A stretch of 64,000 bases of DNA from Spirochaetales bacterium (GCA_028722305.1 JAQYHB010000045.1:62001-126000); one strand, 5' to 3'. Counted from the first letter of the stretch, positions 9,118 through 18,237 are shown. Program-made: numbers and translations. Notes: generated from the sequence alone by a model not told the origin.

Positions 9118-9350
9118 CCGTTCCTCCTTCCCAAACAACAGATGCATATGCCAGCACACGACAACACGATAAAGCCAGAAAATTCTTTGAGGAAAAACAC
9201 GAGGGAGACGACCAAAAGAGAGAAAGCCAGCTCCATCGAAAGGGAAACCAAAAAACCAAATACTGCTCCAGGCAAGCAGCGGAGCAGGAACGTATTGGAG
9301 CAGAGCTCCTTTTCCAGTTTTAATTGTTCATAATTATGAATTACGTTCAT
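9114..9350 (-). CDS. Small predicted membrane protein or leader ORF at the head of the lyase operon
   Basis: 78 codons. The N-terminal third is polar; two hydrophobic stretches follow (VFGFLVSLSMELAFSLLVVS and FIVLSCAGICICCLG). The stop overlaps the permease start in ATGA form, the same arrangement as elsewhere in this operon, which argues for real translation. Against this, no clear Shine-Dalgarno sequence precedes the ATG, and codons 4-9 lie inside the 14-base IclR-type palindrome. It could be a genuine small importer subunit or a translated leader. No homologue is recognised. Confidence 0.45.
   Translation of the reverse strand: MNVIHNYEQLKLEKELCSNTFLLRCLPGAVFGFLVSLSMELAFSLLVVSLVFFLKEFSGFIVLSCAGICICCLGRRNG
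9327..9340. promoter_or_regulatory. Palindromic operator copy 2, probable IclR-regulator site
   Basis: A perfect 14-base palindrome, TTCATAATTATGAA, identical to the one at 10197-10210 over the IclR gene start. It lies at the head of the importer/lyase operon, inside the first codons of the small ORF. A half-match (TTCATAAT) also occurs at 9385-9392 within an inverted repeat GGTTTA-N11-TAAACC (9378-9400). The shared palindrome links regulator and operon. Confidence 0.72.
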
Positions 9351-9420
9351 TGTATATCCCAAAGAAAAACCAATGAAGGTTTAGTTCATAATAATAAACC
9401 AAGTTCTTCATTGCAGAATT

Positions 9421-9449
9421 ACCTTAAGTGCAAAAGAATCAGTTGTCAA
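9421..9449 (-). promoter_or_regulatory. Candidate sigma-70 promoter for the importer/lyase operon
   Basis: On the minus strand a consensus TTGACA (9449-9444) is followed after 17 bases by TAAGGT (9426-9421). The -10 box is weak. Transcription would start near 9414, upstream of both the inverted repeat and the 9327 palindrome, so a bound regulator would act as a roadblock unless another start is used. Confidence 0.4.
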
Positions 9450-9457
9450 GTGTATTT

Positions 9458-10201
9458 TTATCCGTTGTAGCCGAGGCTCCGGGAAATAGTCAGGGCAACC
9501 TGCTTCAGGTCCTCTCCCATCGCATCCACCGGCCCCTCATGTACATCGCTGAGCGAACAAGCGGCAATCACATGGCCAGTGAAGTCAAACAAAGGGGCGC
9601 CACAGCAAATGGTGTTCTGCATGTGCTCTTTGATATCGATAGAATAGCCCCGTTTCCGGGTCATATCCAAATCCTCGCGTAGCTTCCCCACACTCGTGAT
9701 GGTATTTGTGGTAAGTGAATCAAAATCTATTTCTGACAATATGTTGTCCAACTGGGATCGATCGGTGTAGGCGAGAATCGCCTTTCCGAGAGCCGTTGCA
9801 TACGCAGGCTTGCGAGAACCGAGTGCACAGGATGCCAATACGGCATCTTTTGAAACATATTTATGGACATAGACAACCGAAGTCCCTTCCAAGACACCAA
9901 CAAACGCTGTCTTCTTCCATTTGTCTGCAAGAGGATTCAGATACTGGACACACTGCTCAACTAAATTCAGGTCATCCACATAGCGCATGCCAAGTGTAAA
10001 GAGTTTGAGGCCAATCCGGTATTTCTTGTCGTTATATCGCATGGTAGTCAGGTAATGTTCTGAAAGAAGCGTCTGGACAATCACATATGCGCTGCTTTTC
10101 GGGATATCCAATTCGTCAGCAATTTCCTGAAGTGTTGTTCCGTCATTGTTTTTTGAGACGATTTGCAAAATCTGCATGGCACGTGCGACTGTTCTATTCA
10201 T
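9458..10201 (-). CDS. IclR family transcriptional regulator
   Basis: 247 residues. An N-terminal winged helix (MNRTVARAMQILQIVSKNND, then LQEIADELDIPKSSAYVIVQ) is followed by the IclR effector domain (ALGSRKPAYATALGKAILAY; CCGAPLFDFTGHVIAACSLSD). It probably senses a sugar-acid or oligosaccharide product and controls the importer/lyase operon downstream. The start at 10201 is preferred because GAGG lies upstream at good spacing and because an IclR helix normally begins at about this point. The start codon lies inside a perfect palindrome that recurs at the operon head, which implies autoregulation. Confidence 0.92.
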   Translation of the reverse strand: MNRTVARAMQILQIVSKNNDGTTLQEIADELDIPKSSAYVIVQTLLSEHYLTTMRYNDKKYRIGLKLFTLGMRYVDDLNLVEQCVQYLNPLADKWKKTAFVGVLEGTSVVYVHKYVSKDAVLASCALGSRKPAYATALGKAILAYTDRSQLDNILSEIDFDSLTTNTITSVGKLREDLDMTRKRGYSIDIKEHMQNTICCGAPLFDFTGHVIAACSLSDVHEGPVDAMGEDLKQVALTISRSLGYNG

Positions 10202-10210
10202 AATTATGAA
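10197..10210. promoter_or_regulatory. Palindromic operator copy 1 over the IclR start codon
   Basis: TTCATAATTATGAA, a perfect 14-base palindrome, lies between the Shine-Dalgarno sequence and the start codon of the IclR gene and includes the ATG. Binding here could block transcription or translation of the regulator's own message. The second copy is at 9327-9340. Confidence 0.72.
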
Positions 10211-10226
10211 CCTCTTCCACAATGGA

Positions 10227-10256
10227 AGACTACTCCGCCAGGTTGGATAAAGTCAA
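10227..10256 (-). promoter_or_regulatory. Candidate sigma-70 promoter of the IclR gene
   Basis: Minus strand TTGACT (10256-10251), an 18-base spacer, then TAGTCT (10232-10227). It gives a leader of about 20 bases that contains GAGG and the palindrome. The stretch 10257-10511 holds no convincing gene; small plus-strand frames there lack start signals. Confidence 0.5.
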
Positions 10257-10511
10257 TGCTGCTCATGCTCTTCCTGTCAAAGATTGTTGGGATTTACCTA
10301 TACGTATTGAGCATAATTGCGAGATATTACTCAGGGGGAAAATAAGAGAAATCATTATTATCCTTCCTATTGTTCACAGCCAAAAGAGAAAGGCAATTAA
10401 AGTGGCAAAGATTTTCGAACATGTCCTTTCCCTGTCTGTCCTAGCAGGACAAGAGAAGATGTTTTTTCATTCCGACCAGGCAGAGACAGGCTAAGACACT
10501 TTCCATTTGGG

Positions 10512-10542
10512 CAAAAAGAGACCGCCTCGCGGCGGCCTCTCT
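10512..10542 (-). terminator. Rho-independent terminator of gap
   Basis: Minus strand: ten-base-pair GC-rich stem (AGAGGCCGCC / GGCGGTCTCT, one G-T pair) with a GCGA loop followed by TTTTT, located 24 bases after the gap stop codon. Confidence 0.9.
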
Positions 10543-10565
10543 GAGAATCTCCATTCCTTGCTGGG

Positions 10566-11570
10566 TTAGTTCAGCTCGGAGAAGTACTTGATGGTGCGGA
10601 CCATCTGGCTGGTGTAGGAGTTCTCGTTGTCGTACCAGGACACGACCTGGACAAGGGTCTTGTCTCCCATCGGGAGGACCTTGGTCTGGGTGGCGTCGAA
10701 AATGGAACCGGCGGTGCTGTTGATGATGTCGGAAGAGACAATCTCGTCCTCGTTGTAGGCGAAGGACTCGGTGGACTCTTTCTTCATCTGGGCGTTGACC
10801 TGGTCGGCGGTCACCTTGCCCATGACGACAGCGTCAAGGATGGTGGTGGAACCGGTGGCGACAGGAACTCTCTGGGCTGCGCCATTCAGCTTGCCGTTCA
10901 GCTCAGGGATAACCAGGCCGATGGCCTTGGCGGCACCAGAGGAAGCCGGAACGATGTTCTGGGCGGCAGCTCTGGATCTGCGGAGGTTACCCTTTCTCTG
11001 CGGGCCATCGAGCACCATCTGGTCGCCAGTGTAGGCGTGGACGGTGGTCATGAAGCCGCTCTCGACCGGGCAAAGGTCGTTCAGGGCCTTGGCCATAGGA
11101 GCGAGGCAGTTGGTGGTGCAGGAAGCGGCGCTGATGATGGTATCGGTCGGCTTCAGGGTCTTGTGGTTGACGTTGAAGACGATGGTCGGGAGATCGTTGC
11201 CAGCCGGAGCGGAAATAACGACCTTGCGGGCACCAGCCTTGATATGGGCGGAAGCCTTCTCCTTGGAGGTGTAGAAACCAGTGCACTCCAGGACGACATC
11301 AATCTTCAGATCCTTCCAAGGCAGGTTGGCGGCGTCTTTCTCGGCGTAGATGGTGATCTTCTTGCCGTTGACGATGATGAAGTTCTCGCCAGCCTCGACA
11401 GTCCCCTGATAAGGACCATGGGTGGTGTCGTACTTCAGCAGGTAGGCCAGCATAGCGGGGCTGGTCAGGTCGTTGATCGCGACGACATCATAGCCAGGAG
11501 CCTGGAACATCTGGCGGAAAGCCAGACGGCCGATACGGCCAAACCCATTAATAGCAACTCTTACAGACAT
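10566..11570 (-). CDS. gap: Type I glyceraldehyde-3-phosphate dehydrogenase
   Basis: 334-residue cytosolic glycolytic enzyme converting glyceraldehyde 3-phosphate to 1,3-bisphosphoglycerate with NAD. The N-terminus [19 protein letters not shown] is the Rossmann dinucleotide-binding motif; the active-site segment [12 protein letters not shown] contains the catalytic Cys; [13 protein letters not shown] near the C-terminus is typical. The start at 11570 follows AAGGAGA at ideal spacing; the longer frame is non-conserved. The gene is alone between a terminator and its own promoter region. Confidence 0.98.
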   Translation of the reverse strand: MSVRVAINGFGRIGRLAFRQMFQAPGYDVVAINDLTSPAMLAYLLKYDTTHGPYQGTVEAGENFIIVNGKKITIYAEKDAANLPWKDLKIDVVLECTGFYTSKEKASAHIKAGARKVVISAPAGNDLPTIVFNVNHKTLKPTDTIISAASCTTNCLAPMAKALNDLCPVESGFMTTVHAYTGDQMVLDGPQRKGNLRRSRAAAQNIVPASSGAAKAIGLVIPELNGKLNGAAQRVPVATGSTTILDAVVMGKVTADQVNAQMKKESTESFAYNEDEIVSSDIINSTAGSIFDATQTKVLPMGDKTLVQVVSWYDNENSYTSQMVRTIKYFSELN

Positions 11571-11607
11571 TTTTGTCTCCTTATAAAAGTATGTTTGCTT
11601 TGTCATG

Positions 11608-11633
11608 ACCCCATCACAGGGGTACTCAATATA
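11608..11633 (-). promoter_or_regulatory. gap promoter (extended -10) and leader hairpin
   Basis: Minus strand TGG-TATATT (extended -10, 11636-11628) gives a leader of about 50 bases. The leader holds a small hairpin, ACCCC-N6-GGGGT (11608-11623), ahead of the Shine-Dalgarno sequence. No good -35 box is evident, as expected for an extended -10 promoter. Confidence 0.45.
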
Positions 11634-11852
11634 CCACAAACAGATATACCGAAAATCTTTCCTTGTGGCAAGGCTTCCGCCATGAAAACTGCTTGCCAGC
11701 AATGCATATACCTTTCTCCGGTGCACCAATTTTCACATGAAACAACCATCCCCCACAAATAATTCCAGAAAACAAGGAATAATTACCCGTTTCTTCCATT
11801 GTGCTTTACTAGTCGGGTTCCCTCCATCCCGTGCTTTCATGTCATTTTCACG

Positions 11853-11880
11853 ATGCAACAATTCCGCTCAATTGTTGCAT
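11853..11880. promoter_or_regulatory. Perfect inverted repeat upstream of carA
   Basis: ATGCAACAATT and its exact complement AATTGTTGCAT flank a 6-base centre (11 bp arms). No T-run follows on either strand, so it is not a normal terminator. The same core recurs as TTGTTGCAA at 11915-11923 (over the -35 box) and as ATGCAACAA at the carA start (11969). A regulator binding site is the likely reading. Confidence 0.55.
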
Positions 11881-11917
11881 AGAAAGAAAAATAGTCAGGA
11901 AAAATGAGCCCATTTTG

Positions 11918-11946
11918 TTGCAATTTACCCTGTGTTTTGGTAGAGT
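11918..11946 (+). promoter_or_regulatory. Candidate sigma-70 promoter of carAB
   Basis: TTGCAA (11918-11923), exactly 17 bases, then TAGAGT (11941-11946). The predicted start is about 15 bases before the carA ATG. The -35 box overlaps a copy of the GTTGCAA motif that forms the upstream inverted repeat. Confidence 0.55.
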
Positions 11947-11968
11947 GTCGTCAATTTGGGTACAAAAG

Positions 11969-13084
11969 ATGCAACAAACCATTCTCTTGCTTTCTGACGG
12001 AACCATATTTCCGGGAACGGGATTCGGCTATCTCGAGCCGGGCGTGGAGCGGACACCAATCGCAGAAATCGTCTTCAACACCAGCATGACCGGGTATCAG
12101 GAGATTCTCACCGACCCATCCTATAACGGGCAGATGGTGCTGATGACCTACCCGGAGATCGGCAACTACGGATGCGAGGGGCGCTTTTGCGAGAGCGGAG
12201 GAATCAAGGCCAGCGCGCTGGTGGTCCATGACCTGTACGACGGGCCGGTTCCCGAGGGACGGGTTTCCCTCTCTGCCTTCATGGAGAAAAGCGGAATCAG
12301 CGGCATCCAAGGGGTGGATACCCGCAGTCTTACGTTGCACCTGCGTGACCATGGCAGCCAGAACGCGATGATCCTCACCTATAACGATGCGAAGGAACTT
12401 GAGCTGGCAAAGGAACGACTCGCCTCCTTCCCTGCAATCACCGAGCGGGATTTGATCGCCGACGTGACGGTGGCCGAGCCCATCGTCGACCCGCTGATCG
12501 ACGGAAGCCGGCCGGAACACCCGCTCTGCCGTTTCGCCCTCGTCGATTTCGGGGTCAAACGCTCCATCATCCGCGAGCTCTACAAGCGTGGCGCCGCAGT
12601 CACGCTTCTGCCATCCACCGCCACGAAGGAGGATGTGATGGCAACCGGCTGCGACGCGCTCTTCCTTTCCAATGGACCGGGTGATCCGGCCCTGCTACGG
12701 GATGCCGTCGCCATGGTCAGGAGCCTGATCGGCGCCATGCCGGTCGTCGGCATCTGTCTCGGCCACCAGCTGATCACCTGGGCGCTTGGAGGCGCGACGG
12801 TGAAGATGAAGTTCGGGCACCATGGTGGCAACGAGCCGGTCTACGACCACCTGGCGGGACGCACCTTCGTCACCAGCCAGAACCATGGCTTCATGAGCGA
12901 CCCGAAGAGCCTTCCCGCTGGAGTAAAGATCTGGTACACCAATGCCAACGACGGGTCGATTGAGGGGCTTATCGACGAGGAGCGCAAAGTCGCCTCGGTC
13001 CAGTTCCATCCCGAGGCCTCACCCGGCCCCCATGACGCCTCGTCGATTTTCGACCGCTTCGTGCAAATGGGGGTAGCAAAATGA
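11969..13084 (+). CDS. carA: Carbamoyl-phosphate synthase small subunit
   Basis: 371 residues; the glutamine amidotransferase subunit that supplies ammonia to CarB for pyrimidine and arginine synthesis. The N-terminal CPSase small-chain domain (TILLLSDGTIFPGTGFG; SMTGYQEILTDPSY) is followed by a class I glutaminase domain with FLSNGPGDPA, the nucleophile-Cys elbow GICLGHQLI and the His-Glu part in VQFHPEASPGPHD. The ATG at 11969 is chosen from the conserved N-terminus; its Shine-Dalgarno sequence is weak. It overlaps carB by four bases (ATGA). Confidence 0.97.
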   Translation: MQQTILLLSDGTIFPGTGFGYLEPGVERTPIAEIVFNTSMTGYQEILTDPSYNGQMVLMTYPEIGNYGCEGRFCESGGIKASALVVHDLYDGPVPEGRVSLSAFMEKSGISGIQGVDTRSLTLHLRDHGSQNAMILTYNDAKELELAKERLASFPAITERDLIADVTVAEPIVDPLIDGSRPEHPLCRFALVDFGVKRSIIRELYKRGAAVTLLPSTATKEDVMATGCDALFLSNGPGDPALLRDAVAMVRSLIGAMPVVGICLGHQLITWALGGATVKMKFGHHGGNEPVYDHLAGRTFVTSQNHGFMSDPKSLPAGVKIWYTNANDGSIEGLIDEERKVASVQFHPEASPGPHDASSIFDRFVQMGVAK

Positions 13085-16000
13085 GCAAGAGAACGGATAT
13101 CCATCGCATTCTGGTCATCGGAAGCGGTCCAATCATCATCGGACAGGCCTGCGAGTTCGATTACAGCGGAACCCAAGCCGTCAAAGCCCTGAAGGAAGAA
13201 GGCTACGAGGTGATTCTGCTCAATCCCAACCCAGCCACCGTGCAGACCACCAACGGACTCGCCGACCATATCTATATGGAACCCCTGAAGACCGAATACG
13301 TCGAGGAGTTGTTCCAGCGCGAAAGACCCGACGCGATCCTGACCACCATGGGAGGACAGACCGGACTGAACCTTGCCATGGAACTCTCCCGGAAGGGAAT
13401 CCTGGACAAGTACGAAGTCCAAGTGATCGGGGCCTCGATCAAGAGCATCAATCTCGCCGAGGACCGCGAACGGTTCAAGGAGATTGTCGAGGGCCTCGGG
13501 CTTGAAAGCCCCCGCAGTGTCGGAGTCCACACCATCCAGGAGGGCATCCAGGCGAAGAACGCCATCGGATACCCTGTCATCATCCGCCCCAGCTTCACGT
13601 TGGGTGGATTCGGCGGCTCAATCGCCCATGACGACGACGAGTTCATGGAGAATATCGCCCGGGCCCTGGAAATCAGTCCGGTCCACGAGGCGCTGGTGGA
13701 GGAGTCTCTGATTGGATGGAAAGAGTTCGAGATGGAGGTGATGCGGGACCACAAGGACAACGCGATCATCGTCTGCTCGATCGAGAATATCGACCCGATG
13801 GGTGTCCACACCGGCGACTCGATCACCATCGCCCCGATCCAGACCTTGGACGACCGGGCCTACCAGAACATGCGGGACGCCTCCATAGCGATTCTCCGTG
13901 CTGTCGGCGTGGATTGCGGCGGCAGCAACGTCCAGTTCGCCGTCAACCCGAAGGACGGGCGCATGGTCGTCATCGAAATGAACCCGCGCGTTTCCCGCTC
14001 CTCCGCCTTGGCAAGCAAGGCGACCGGTTTCCCAATCGCCCGCTGCTCCGCCAAGCTTGCCGTCGGCTACACGCTGGACGAGGTCCTGAATGAGATCACC
14101 GGCAAGACCGCAAGCTGCTATGAGCCCGCTCTGGACTACTGCGCCGTCAAGGTTCCCCGCTTCGAACTGGAGAAATTTCCCCTTCCCTACAGCGCGCTCG
14201 GCACGCAGATGCGCAGTGTCGGCGAGGCCCTCTCGCTCGGACGTACCGCCTTGGAAGCGCTGAACAAGGCAATTCGTGCAAGCGAGCGCAAGCTTGAGGG
14301 GCTGGTCGACCTGAAGGAAGCAGGCTACGACGATGAGGAAATCGGCAAGTTCCTGCACAGCGCCCACCCTCTGCGGTTGCTTGCCGCCTATACCGCCATC
14401 GTCCGCGGGACGCATACCCTGGAGGAAATCAATCAGGTCACCGGCTTCGACCCCTGGTTCCTCCACCAGCTCCAGCGACAAGCAAAACTGGACGCGCGAC
14501 TTTCACAGGAAAAACTGGAGCGCGACCTGCTACTCGAGGCAAAACGTTATGGCATGAGCGACAAACGGATTGGCCAGCTTGCCGGCAAAAGCGAGCAGGA
14601 AATCTATGCGCTACGGCAACAGATGGAAATCTTCGCTGTCGCCCATCACGTGGATACCTGCGCGGGAGAGTTCGAGGCGCTGACTCCCTACTGCTATACC
14701 ACCTACGGCGAAGCCGATGAGACACGACCACTCGGGGAACAGGCGGTGATCATCATCGCAAGCGGCCCGAACCGGATTGGACAGGGGCTCGAGTTCGACA
14801 CCTGCTGCACCCTCTCCAGCCTTGCCTGGCGGAAACTCGGAGTGAAGACCATCATGGTCAACAGCAATCCCGAGACGGTATCCACCGATTTCAACACCAG
14901 CGACCGGCTGTACATCGAGCCGTTGACCGCCGAACACGTGAAGGAAATCATGCGGCTGGAGGGCACGAGAAACGTGATTGTCCAGCTTGGAGGCCAGACC
15001 CCGCTGAACATGGCCGACGAGCTCGAGGCGGCCGGGGCGAACATTCTGGGCACCAGTCTTGATGGTCTGGATGAGGCAGGCGACCGGGAACGCTTCAGCG
15101 CCTTAGTACGCAGGCTGGGCCTGCGTAACCCGACCAACCGTACCGCCCACAACCCCCGGGAAATCTATGAAAAAGCCAAAGAGGTGGGCTTCCCCGTCCT
15201 GCTCAGGCCTTCGTTCGTCCTGGGCGGCAGAGGCATGTTCATCGTCGACGACGAGGCAGGCCTGACCGACTTCATCGAGCACAGCGGGGTGGAGACTTCG
15301 GAAAAGAAGCCGGTCCTGATCGACCAGTTCCTCGAGGACGCTTTCGAGTATGACTTGGATGCCGTCAGCGACGGAAAGAGCCTCTACATAGGCGGAATCG
15401 TCCAGCACATCGAGGCGGCGGGAATCCACTCTGGAGACTCCGCGGCGGTCTTCCCTCCTTACAAGTCGCGGCCCCACGTCCTAGCGCAGATGCGGCAGTG
15501 GGCTCTTCTACTCGCCAGAGAACTCAAGGTCAAGGGACTGATGAACATCCAGTTCGCCAGCAAGGGAGACGACCTGTTCATCATCGAGGTCAACCCGAGA
15601 GGGAGCCGAACCGTCCCCTTCATCAGCAAGACCAGCGGGGTCAACCTCATCGAGGCTGCCGTCCGCGTCTGGCATGGAGAGGACCTGGTCGGTCAAGGGC
15701 TGGTTCCCGCCGAGGGGGCTGTCGCCGAGGGCAAGCCGTTGATGGGATGGGCAATCAAGGAGGCGGTATTCAGCTTCGACCGCTTCAGCAACGTCGATCC
15801 GGCTCTCGGCCCGGAGATGCGTTCCACCGGCGAGGCGATCGGCATGGGCAGGACCTTTGGCGAGGCCTACGCGAAGAGCCAGGCGTCCGCAGGGAACCTG
15901 CTCCCCAAGAGCGGGACGGTGGTCATCACGGTCAACCACAACGACCACCAGACCATCATCCCGATTGCACGCGATTTGGAGAAGATGGGCTTCACCCTGC

Positions 16001-16311
16001 TCGCCACCCGCGGTACGGCGCGGGCGCTGTTCGAGGCCGGCATCCTGTGCGGCGTCGTCCTGAAGACGCAGGACGGACATCCCAACATCGTCGACTTGAT
16101 GCGAGCCCACAAGGTGGACTTGGTCATCAACACGCCGATGGGATTCCACGCCAGGCGTAGCGACGACGACATCCGCTCCATGGCCATGAGACTCCACATC
16201 CCCTACACCACAACCACCAGCGCGGCGCGGGCGGCGGTCGAGGCGATCCGCTACGAGCAGGAGGGGTACTACACGGTCCGCGAGTTGCCCCGCGGACGCT
16301 GGGAGGAGTGA
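13081..16311 (+). CDS. carB: Carbamoyl-phosphate synthase large subunit
   Basis: 1076 residues, full family length. Two homologous ATP-grasp synthetase halves are visible: the first begins ILVIGSGPIIIGQACEFDYS, the second VIIIASGPNRIGQGLEFD at about residue 555. Each half has the IRPSF/LRPSF-type glycine-rich loop and the NPRVSRSS / NPRGSRTVP metal-site segment. An MGS-like allosteric domain ends the protein (GFTLLATRGTARALFEAG; INTPMGFHARRSDDD). It forms carbamoyl phosphate with CarA. The start overlaps the carA stop. Confidence 0.98.
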   Translation: MSKRTDIHRILVIGSGPIIIGQACEFDYSGTQAVKALKEEGYEVILLNPNPATVQTTNGLADHIYMEPLKTEYVEELFQRERPDAILTTMGGQTGLNLAMELSRKGILDKYEVQVIGASIKSINLAEDRERFKEIVEGLGLESPRSVGVHTIQEGIQAKNAIGYPVIIRPSFTLGGFGGSIAHDDDEFMENIARALEISPVHEALVEESLIGWKEFEMEVMRDHKDNAIIVCSIENIDPMGVHTGDSITIAPIQTLDDRAYQNMRDASIAILRAVGVDCGGSNVQFAVNPKDGRMVVIEMNPRVSRSSALASKATGFPIARCSAKLAVGYTLDEVLNEITGKTASCYEPALDYCAVKVPRFELEKFPLPYSALGTQMRSVGEALSLGRTALEALNKAIRASERKLEGLVDLKEAGYDDEEIGKFLHSAHPLRLLAAYTAIVRGTHTLEEINQVTGFDPWFLHQLQRQAKLDARLSQEKLERDLLLEAKRYGMSDKRIGQLAGKSEQEIYALRQQMEIFAVAHHVDTCAGEFEALTPYCYTTYGEADETRPLGEQAVIIIASGPNRIGQGLEFDTCCTLSSLAWRKLGVKTIMVNSNPETVSTDFNTSDRLYIEPLTAEHVKEIMRLEGTRNVIVQLGGQTPLNMADELEAAGANILGTSLDGLDEAGDRERFSALVRRLGLRNPTNRTAHNPREIYEKAKEVGFPVLLRPSFVLGGRGMFIVDDEAGLTDFIEHSGVETSEKKPVLIDQFLEDAFEYDLDAVSDGKSLYIGGIVQHIEAAGIHSGDSAAVFPPYKSRPHVLAQMRQWALLLARELKVKGLMNIQFASKGDDLFIIEVNPRGSRTVPFISKTSGVNLIEAAVRVWHGEDLVGQGLVPAEGAVAEGKPLMGWAIKEAVFSFDRFSNVDPALGPEMRSTGEAIGMGRTFGEAYAKSQASAGNLLPKSGTVVITVNHNDHQTIIPIARDLEKMGFTLLATRGTARALFEAGILCGVVLKTQDGHPNIVDLMRAHKVDLVINTPMGFHARRSDDDIRSMAMRLHIPYTTTTSAARAAVEAIRYEQEGYYTVRELPRGRWEE

Positions 16312-16343
16312 ACCCACAAGGTCTTTTCAGGTCTGTCGCAAGA

Positions 16344-16372
16344 TTGCAATTCCGCCTTCTTGCGAGTACACT
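16344..16372 (+). promoter_or_regulatory. Candidate sigma-70 promoter of aspS
   Basis: TTGCAA (16344-16349), 17-base spacer, TACACT (16367-16372). The predicted transcription start falls at about 16379, only a few bases before an in-frame ATG at 16382 and 21 before the conserved start at 16400. Confidence 0.55.
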
Positions 16373-16399
16373 GTGCTCATTATGGCAGAAGAAGCATTT

Positions 16400-18187
16400 A
16401 TGCAGCGGACCACCACATGTGGGGCGCTGACAAAAGCAGACAATGGCAAGACTGTCATCCTCAATGGATGGGTACATCGCGACCGCAACCATGGCGCCCT
16501 GCACTTCATCAACCTGCGTGACCGCTACGGCATCACCCAGGTCGTCGTTGACGATGACGCCTCTAGCGAGTTGGTGGAAACGGCCAAGCAGTTGCACCTT
16601 GAGTACTGCATCGCCGTCAAGGGTACCGTACGTCTTCGTCCCGAAAGCATGGTCAACAAGGACATGCCTACCGGCGAAATCGAGGTCAAGGCGGAACAGA
16701 TCCAGATCCTGAGCAAGTGCGCTCCGCTTCCTTTCATGATCGATGATGACGAGCATGTGCCTAACGAGGACATCCGTCTGCGCTACCGCTATCTCGACCT
16801 GCGTAGCAAGGGCATGCAGGAGCGCATCCGGCTCCGCCACGAGTTCGTCCACTCCATCAGGGATTACCTCTGCGGCCAAGGGTTCTACGAAATCGAGACT
16901 CCGACGCTGGTCCGCAAGACCCCCGAGGGTGCCCGCGACTTCGTCGTACCCTCCCGTCTGTGGCCGGGCAAGTTCTATGCCCTCCCCCAGAGTCCGCAGC
17001 TCTACAAGCAGTTGCTCATGGTCGGCGGCATGGACAAGTACTTCCAGATCGCCCGCTGCTACCGCGACGAAGACGCCCGGGGCGACCGCCAGCTTGAGTT
17101 CACCCAGCTGGATGTCGAGATGAGCTTCGTCCATCGCGACGACGTGCTCGACATGATGGAAAAGTGCATGCGCCATGTCTTCAAGGAAGTGGTCCACTAC
17201 GAGTTGCCCGAGCATTTCAGAAGAATCAAGTGGTATGACTCGATGAACATCTACGGCTGCGACAAGCCGGACCTCCGCTTCGGCGTCGAGATGAAGGACC
17301 TGAACGACTTGGTGTCGAGGTCTTCCTTCCAGGTCTACAAGGACCTCGTCGCTGCCAAGGGAAGCGTCAAGGGCATCTGTGTGCCGAAAAACGAGCACCA
17401 GGAGTTCACCCGCAAGTACATCGACAGCCTGAACGAGGTGGCCAAGACCTATAAGGCCCATGGCATCGCTTGGACCAAGGTCGGGGCTGGCAATACCCTT
17501 TCCGGTGGCTGCGCCAAGTATTTCGCCGGTCTCGAGGCTGAGCTCATCAGCCTGTTTGGGGCCAAGGAGGGGGACCTGATCGTCCTGCTGGCCGACGCGA
17601 AATGGAAAGTCTGCTGCACGGCTCTGGGCGCAGTCCGCACCCAGGTCGGCAAGGACCTGAAGCTTGCCAAACCGCACACCTTCGCCTTCTGCTGGATCAT
17701 CGACTTCCCGCTCTTTGAGTTCAACGAGGACGAGGGCCACTGGGAGGCCGCCCACCACATGTTCAGCATGCCTCAGGTCGAGTACATCCCGAACATGGAG
17801 AAGGATCCCGGTGCTGTCATCGGAGACCTGTACGACATGGTCTGCAACGGCTATGAGTGCGCTTCCGGGTCAATCCGTATCCACGACATCGAGTTGCAGA
17901 AACGGGTGTTCGCCATTTGCAACTACCCTGAGGAGAAGGCGCAAAAGGCCTTCGGGTTCCTGCTTGAAGCGTTCAAGTATGGTCCCCCTCCGCATGGTGG
18001 CATCGCCCCGGGAATCGATCGTCTTGTGATGATCGTCAGCGAGCAGACTTCCATCCACGAGGTCATCGCCTTCCCGAAGAACACGGTCGGCGTCTGTTCC
18101 ATGGACAACTCCCCGAGCGAGCTTGAGCCGGAGAACCTGAAGGAACTCCACATCAACGTGGTCATGCCTGAAGAAAAGAAAAACTGA
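16400..18187 (+). CDS. aspS: Aspartyl-tRNA synthetase
   Basis: 595 residues, class II synthetase of the bacterial type. The N-terminal OB-fold anticodon domain (NGWVHRDRNHGALHFINLRD) is followed by motif 2 (FQIARCYRDEDARGDRQLEF), the bacterial insertion domain and motif 3 (GGIAPGIDRLVMI). MQRTTTCGAL at 16400 matches the usual N-terminus and has a purine-rich AGAAGAAG upstream; an in-frame ATG at 16382 would add six residues and be near-leaderless given the promoter position. A strong terminator follows. Confidence 0.97.
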   Translation: MQRTTTCGALTKADNGKTVILNGWVHRDRNHGALHFINLRDRYGITQVVVDDDASSELVETAKQLHLEYCIAVKGTVRLRPESMVNKDMPTGEIEVKAEQIQILSKCAPLPFMIDDDEHVPNEDIRLRYRYLDLRSKGMQERIRLRHEFVHSIRDYLCGQGFYEIETPTLVRKTPEGARDFVVPSRLWPGKFYALPQSPQLYKQLLMVGGMDKYFQIARCYRDEDARGDRQLEFTQLDVEMSFVHRDDVLDMMEKCMRHVFKEVVHYELPEHFRRIKWYDSMNIYGCDKPDLRFGVEMKDLNDLVSRSSFQVYKDLVAAKGSVKGICVPKNEHQEFTRKYIDSLNEVAKTYKAHGIAWTKVGAGNTLSGGCAKYFAGLEAELISLFGAKEGDLIVLLADAKWKVCCTALGAVRTQVGKDLKLAKPHTFAFCWIIDFPLFEFNEDEGHWEAAHHMFSMPQVEYIPNMEKDPGAVIGDLYDMVCNGYECASGSIRIHDIELQKRVFAICNYPEEKAQKAFGFLLEAFKYGPPPHGGIAPGIDRLVMIVSEQTSIHEVIAFPKNTVGVCSMDNSPSELEPENLKELHINVVMPEEKKN

Positions 18188-18209
18188 TCGAACATCGATT
18201 GGCTACCGG

Positions 18210-18237
18210 GGCTCCCTCGAAAGAGGGGGCCTTTTTT
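18210..18237 (+). terminator. Rho-independent terminator of aspS
   Basis: Nine-pair stem GGCTCCCTC / GAGGGGGCC with a GAAA tetraloop and TTTTTT directly after, 22 bases past the aspS stop. Confidence 0.93.

Noticed and set aside
11831-11968. N-terminal extension of carA
   Set aside because: The extension covers the promoter and inverted repeat and is not part of the conserved CarA N-terminus, which begins at 11969.
16127-17758. 543-codon minus-strand frame across the carB end and aspS
   Set aside because: Antisense of two well-supported housekeeping genes and without recognisable domains or start signals.
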